Shown here piece by piece: positions 31,807-32,909 of a stretch of 32,909 bases of DNA (position 1 is its first letter; every line of letters begins with the position of its first letter). The position numbers were made by a program, and so were the translations under genes. A model generated the notes under the pieces. It did no database searches. It worked only from the letters and a program-made list of their open reading frames with translations, and was not told the DNA's origin. Source of the DNA: an uncultured Bacteroides sp. (GTDB lineage Bacteria; Bacteroidota; Bacteroidia; Bacteroidales; Bacteroidaceae); contig CALUOU010000019.1 in the NCBI GenBank assembly GCA_944322335.1, positions 1 through 32,909 of the forward strand. Reading direction: 5' to 3'.

Positions 31807-32474
31807 AGATTTCAAAGTTAAAAATAGTTGTGCTGTGCTACACTTTGCTTTTTTGTGTGTTGCCGATATTCTTTATGCACACGCTTTATGACAAAGTGAT
31901 AGAGACAAGCTGGATCAGTGAATCTTGTCGGTTAGGCCGTTTTAGCCAAAGTATGGACACTCCCGTCTGGTTCATCTGCAACGACACAATGGTGGCCACC
32001 AACAAATCTCTTGACCACGATGATGTGACTGTGCTTAGCCGATTGGTCAGCGATACCACCGCAGTGCATGCCGAATACGTGCGGGCCATCAATCGGTTGG
32101 CTTATAAGTCAAATACCCGGTCAGAAAATTTTTTCTATCTGTTGTGGCTGACCCTCTGTTTCGTAGAGCTGGGCTGTGCGGCAAGAACCCTGTTCGACTA
32201 TATCGGTTGGGAGTGCTATAAAGATGGTCAGGACATGGCCAAATGGTGGCCTTGGTATGTTTACCGTCCGTTGATGGGAGTCCCTATCGCCGCATTCCTG
32301 CTGGCAGCTGTAAGGACATCTCTTTTCTCCAATCTTTTCACAGCGAAAGACCTGAACACTTATCTGGTCATAGCCTTTCTTGCAGGATTTGCATTGATGG
32401 ACTTTCTGAAGATGCTGAGAAGGGTGTCGAAGACGGTGTTTGCAAACGAAAATAGTGCATGTGTCAAAAGCTGA
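31803..32474 (+). CDS. Four-helix membrane protein, unrecognised
   Basis: 223 aa from the ATG that overlaps the kinase stop by 4 nt, preferred over earlier starts inside the kinase gene. Helix 1 is N-terminal (IVVLCYTLLFCVLPIFFM), then an extracytoplasmic-looking polar segment of about 75 residues, then three more helices (FFYLLWLTLCFVELG, MGVPIAAFLLAAV, LVIAFLAGFALMDFL). No family recognised. Translational overlap with the kinase suggests a joint function at the membrane. Its stop codon is in frame with the downstream transposase fragment. Confidence 0.75.
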   Translation: MKISKLKIVVLCYTLLFCVLPIFFMHTLYDKVIETSWISESCRLGRFSQSMDTPVWFICNDTMVATNKSLDHDDVTVLSRLVSDTTAVHAEYVRAINRLAYKSNTRSENFFYLLWLTLCFVELGCAARTLFDYIGWECYKDGQDMAKWWPWYVYRPLMGVPIAAFLLAAVRTSLFSNLFTAKDLNTYLVIAFLAGFALMDFLKMLRRVSKTVFANENSACVKS

Positions 32475-32669
32475 CGTAGCTCAAGTGTCCGCACTCTGAC
32501 GGACAAGCTTTCCGAACTCACCAGACTGCTCCGTAAGAGCAGCGAGGAGACATCGACCATGTCCAGGCAATTACATGATCTGCTGAGGGAGCTTAAGGTT
32601 GAAGACGGAAAGATTGCGGAACTGCAGAGTACGGTCAGGATTGAGCGGGAAAAGACGGTTCGGCATAAG
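32475..32669 (+). pseudogene. IS66 transposase N-terminal fragment
   Basis: An open stretch with no start, in frame behind the membrane-protein stop, reads RTLTDKLSELTRLL, then SMSRQLHDLL-like and IAELQSTVRIEREK ending RHK: a Leu-rich coiled coil as at the N-terminus of Bacteroides IS66 transposases. It then joins the non-coding right-end sequence at TCGGCATAAGTG. The catalytic DDE domain is absent. Confidence 0.6.
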
Positions 32670-32760
32670 TGTAAACAAATTATAAATATCAACCGAATTT
32701 TAATCTTATTTTAGACGTTCCGCCTTTAAAGCAGCGGGAACGTCAGAATTGGACGCTTAC
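32660..32760 (+). mobile_element. IS66-type right end (copy at the cargo boundary)
   Basis: 101-bp copy of the sequence also present at 27057-27158. It contains a hairpin-forming pair GACGTTCCGC and GCGGGAACGTC (one unpaired G) and ends with the outer inverted repeat TTGGACGCTTAC. Confidence 0.75.
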
Positions 32761-32816
32761 ATATCTTCGTTGGCATCTGCAGTAGTACTTCAACTGCAGA
32801 TGCAGTATATCTTCGT
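32761..32816. repeat. Direct repeat flanking a perfect palindrome
   Basis: ATATCTTCGT occurs at 32761-32770 and 32807-32816. Between them GCATCTGCAG (32773-32782) is perfectly complemented by CTGCAGATGC (32794-32803) around an 11-nt spacer. This could be a tiny mobile palindrome with flanking duplication or a regulatory hairpin. Confidence 0.55.
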
Positions 32817-32909
32817 TTTTAGAAGGCATGTATTGGCTGAATGCGGACATTCATAAAAAAGTATCCTTGGATAAATGGTCAAGTAAGCAAGGATACTTTG
32901 GCAAGTAAG
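32817..32909. other. Gene-free right edge with a hairpin
   Basis: No gene seen. AGTATCCTTG and CAAGGATACT (around 32862-32897) form a 10-bp stem, and the last 16-17 bases repeat a segment found at 9269-9284. The window ends inside this sequence. Confidence 0.4.

Larger units (their letters stand above)
29914..32760 (+). mobile_element. IS66-type ends enclosing a three-gene cargo
   Basis: The left boundary GTAAGCGTCCAA (29914) and right boundary TTGGACGCTTAC (ends 32760) are inverted repeats that match over 21 bp except for 4 central bases, of the GTAA-starting IS66 kind. Inside the left end is a broken IS66 accessory-gene start; inside the right end is a transposase coiled-coil fragment. Between them are a nucleotidyltransferase, a kinase-like and a membrane-protein gene rather than tnpB and a full transposase. 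No 8-bp target duplication is seen (AAAGGCTG versus ATATCTTC), so it may have arisen by recombination rather than one insertion. Confidence 0.65.

Noticed and set aside
29906..32768. 8-bp target-site duplication around the IS66-type ends
   Set aside because: The flanks are AAAGGCTG and ATATCTTC, which do not match.

Overview
The window looks like chromosomal DNA of a gut Bacteroidaceae member (Bacteroides or Phocaeicola type). Basis: many Bacteroides -7 boxes (TAnnTTTG, often with TTTG about 19-21 bp upstream), little use of Shine-Dalgarno sites, a UpxY-type NusG antiterminator, YjbH-like and OmpH-like envelope proteins, a rubrerythrin paired with a Fur/PerR regulator, and IS66-type insertion-sequence remnants of the Bacteroides kind. 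No rRNA, tRNA or CRISPR array was recognised.

Layout. 1-5830: a minus-strand AAA+/DUF4143-type ATPase, then a plus-strand envelope or glycan cluster (radical SAM enzyme, membrane acyltransferase, GT4 glycosyltransferase, YjbH-like outer-membrane protein), with one very small membrane ORF on the minus strand inside it. 5870-14140: housekeeping genes: nadE (minus), a Fur/PerR regulator plus reverse rubrerythrin, an OmpH-like lipoprotein with a small membrane protein (minus), pepD, a secreted endonuclease/exonuclease/phosphatase-fold protein, and prs (minus). Convergent genes are separated by clear hairpin terminators. 14324-20939: an apparent signalling operon of a 1464-residue double sensor kinase, a response regulator, and an AbgT-type transporter whose start overlaps the regulator's stop.

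20940-32909 is accessory DNA. It starts with a structured leader of about 400 nt and an unusually long (501 aa) UpxY/NusG-like protein, followed by a tyrosine recombinase homologue that lacks key catalytic parts. Then come an AAA/PD-(D/E)XK protein with its own promoter, a HAD-fold protein, an unrecognised 163-aa protein, a MntA-like nucleotidyltransferase with a truncated HEPN partner, and an ATPase plus RloB pair resembling the AbiL/RloAB type of phage defence.

The most interesting structure is at 29914-32760. An IS66-type left end (inverted repeat plus the first codons of the IS66 accessory gene) and an IS66-type right end (transposase coiled-coil fragment plus inverted repeat) enclose three tightly packed non-transposase genes: a poly(A)-polymerase-head nucleotidyltransferase, an APH-fold kinase-like protein and a four-helix membrane protein. 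A second diverged copy of the right end lies alone at 27057-27158. The region reads as a defence or cargo island assembled with IS66 ends; the function of the three-gene cassette is unknown. All functional calls are from reading translated sequence and motifs; no database search was possible.
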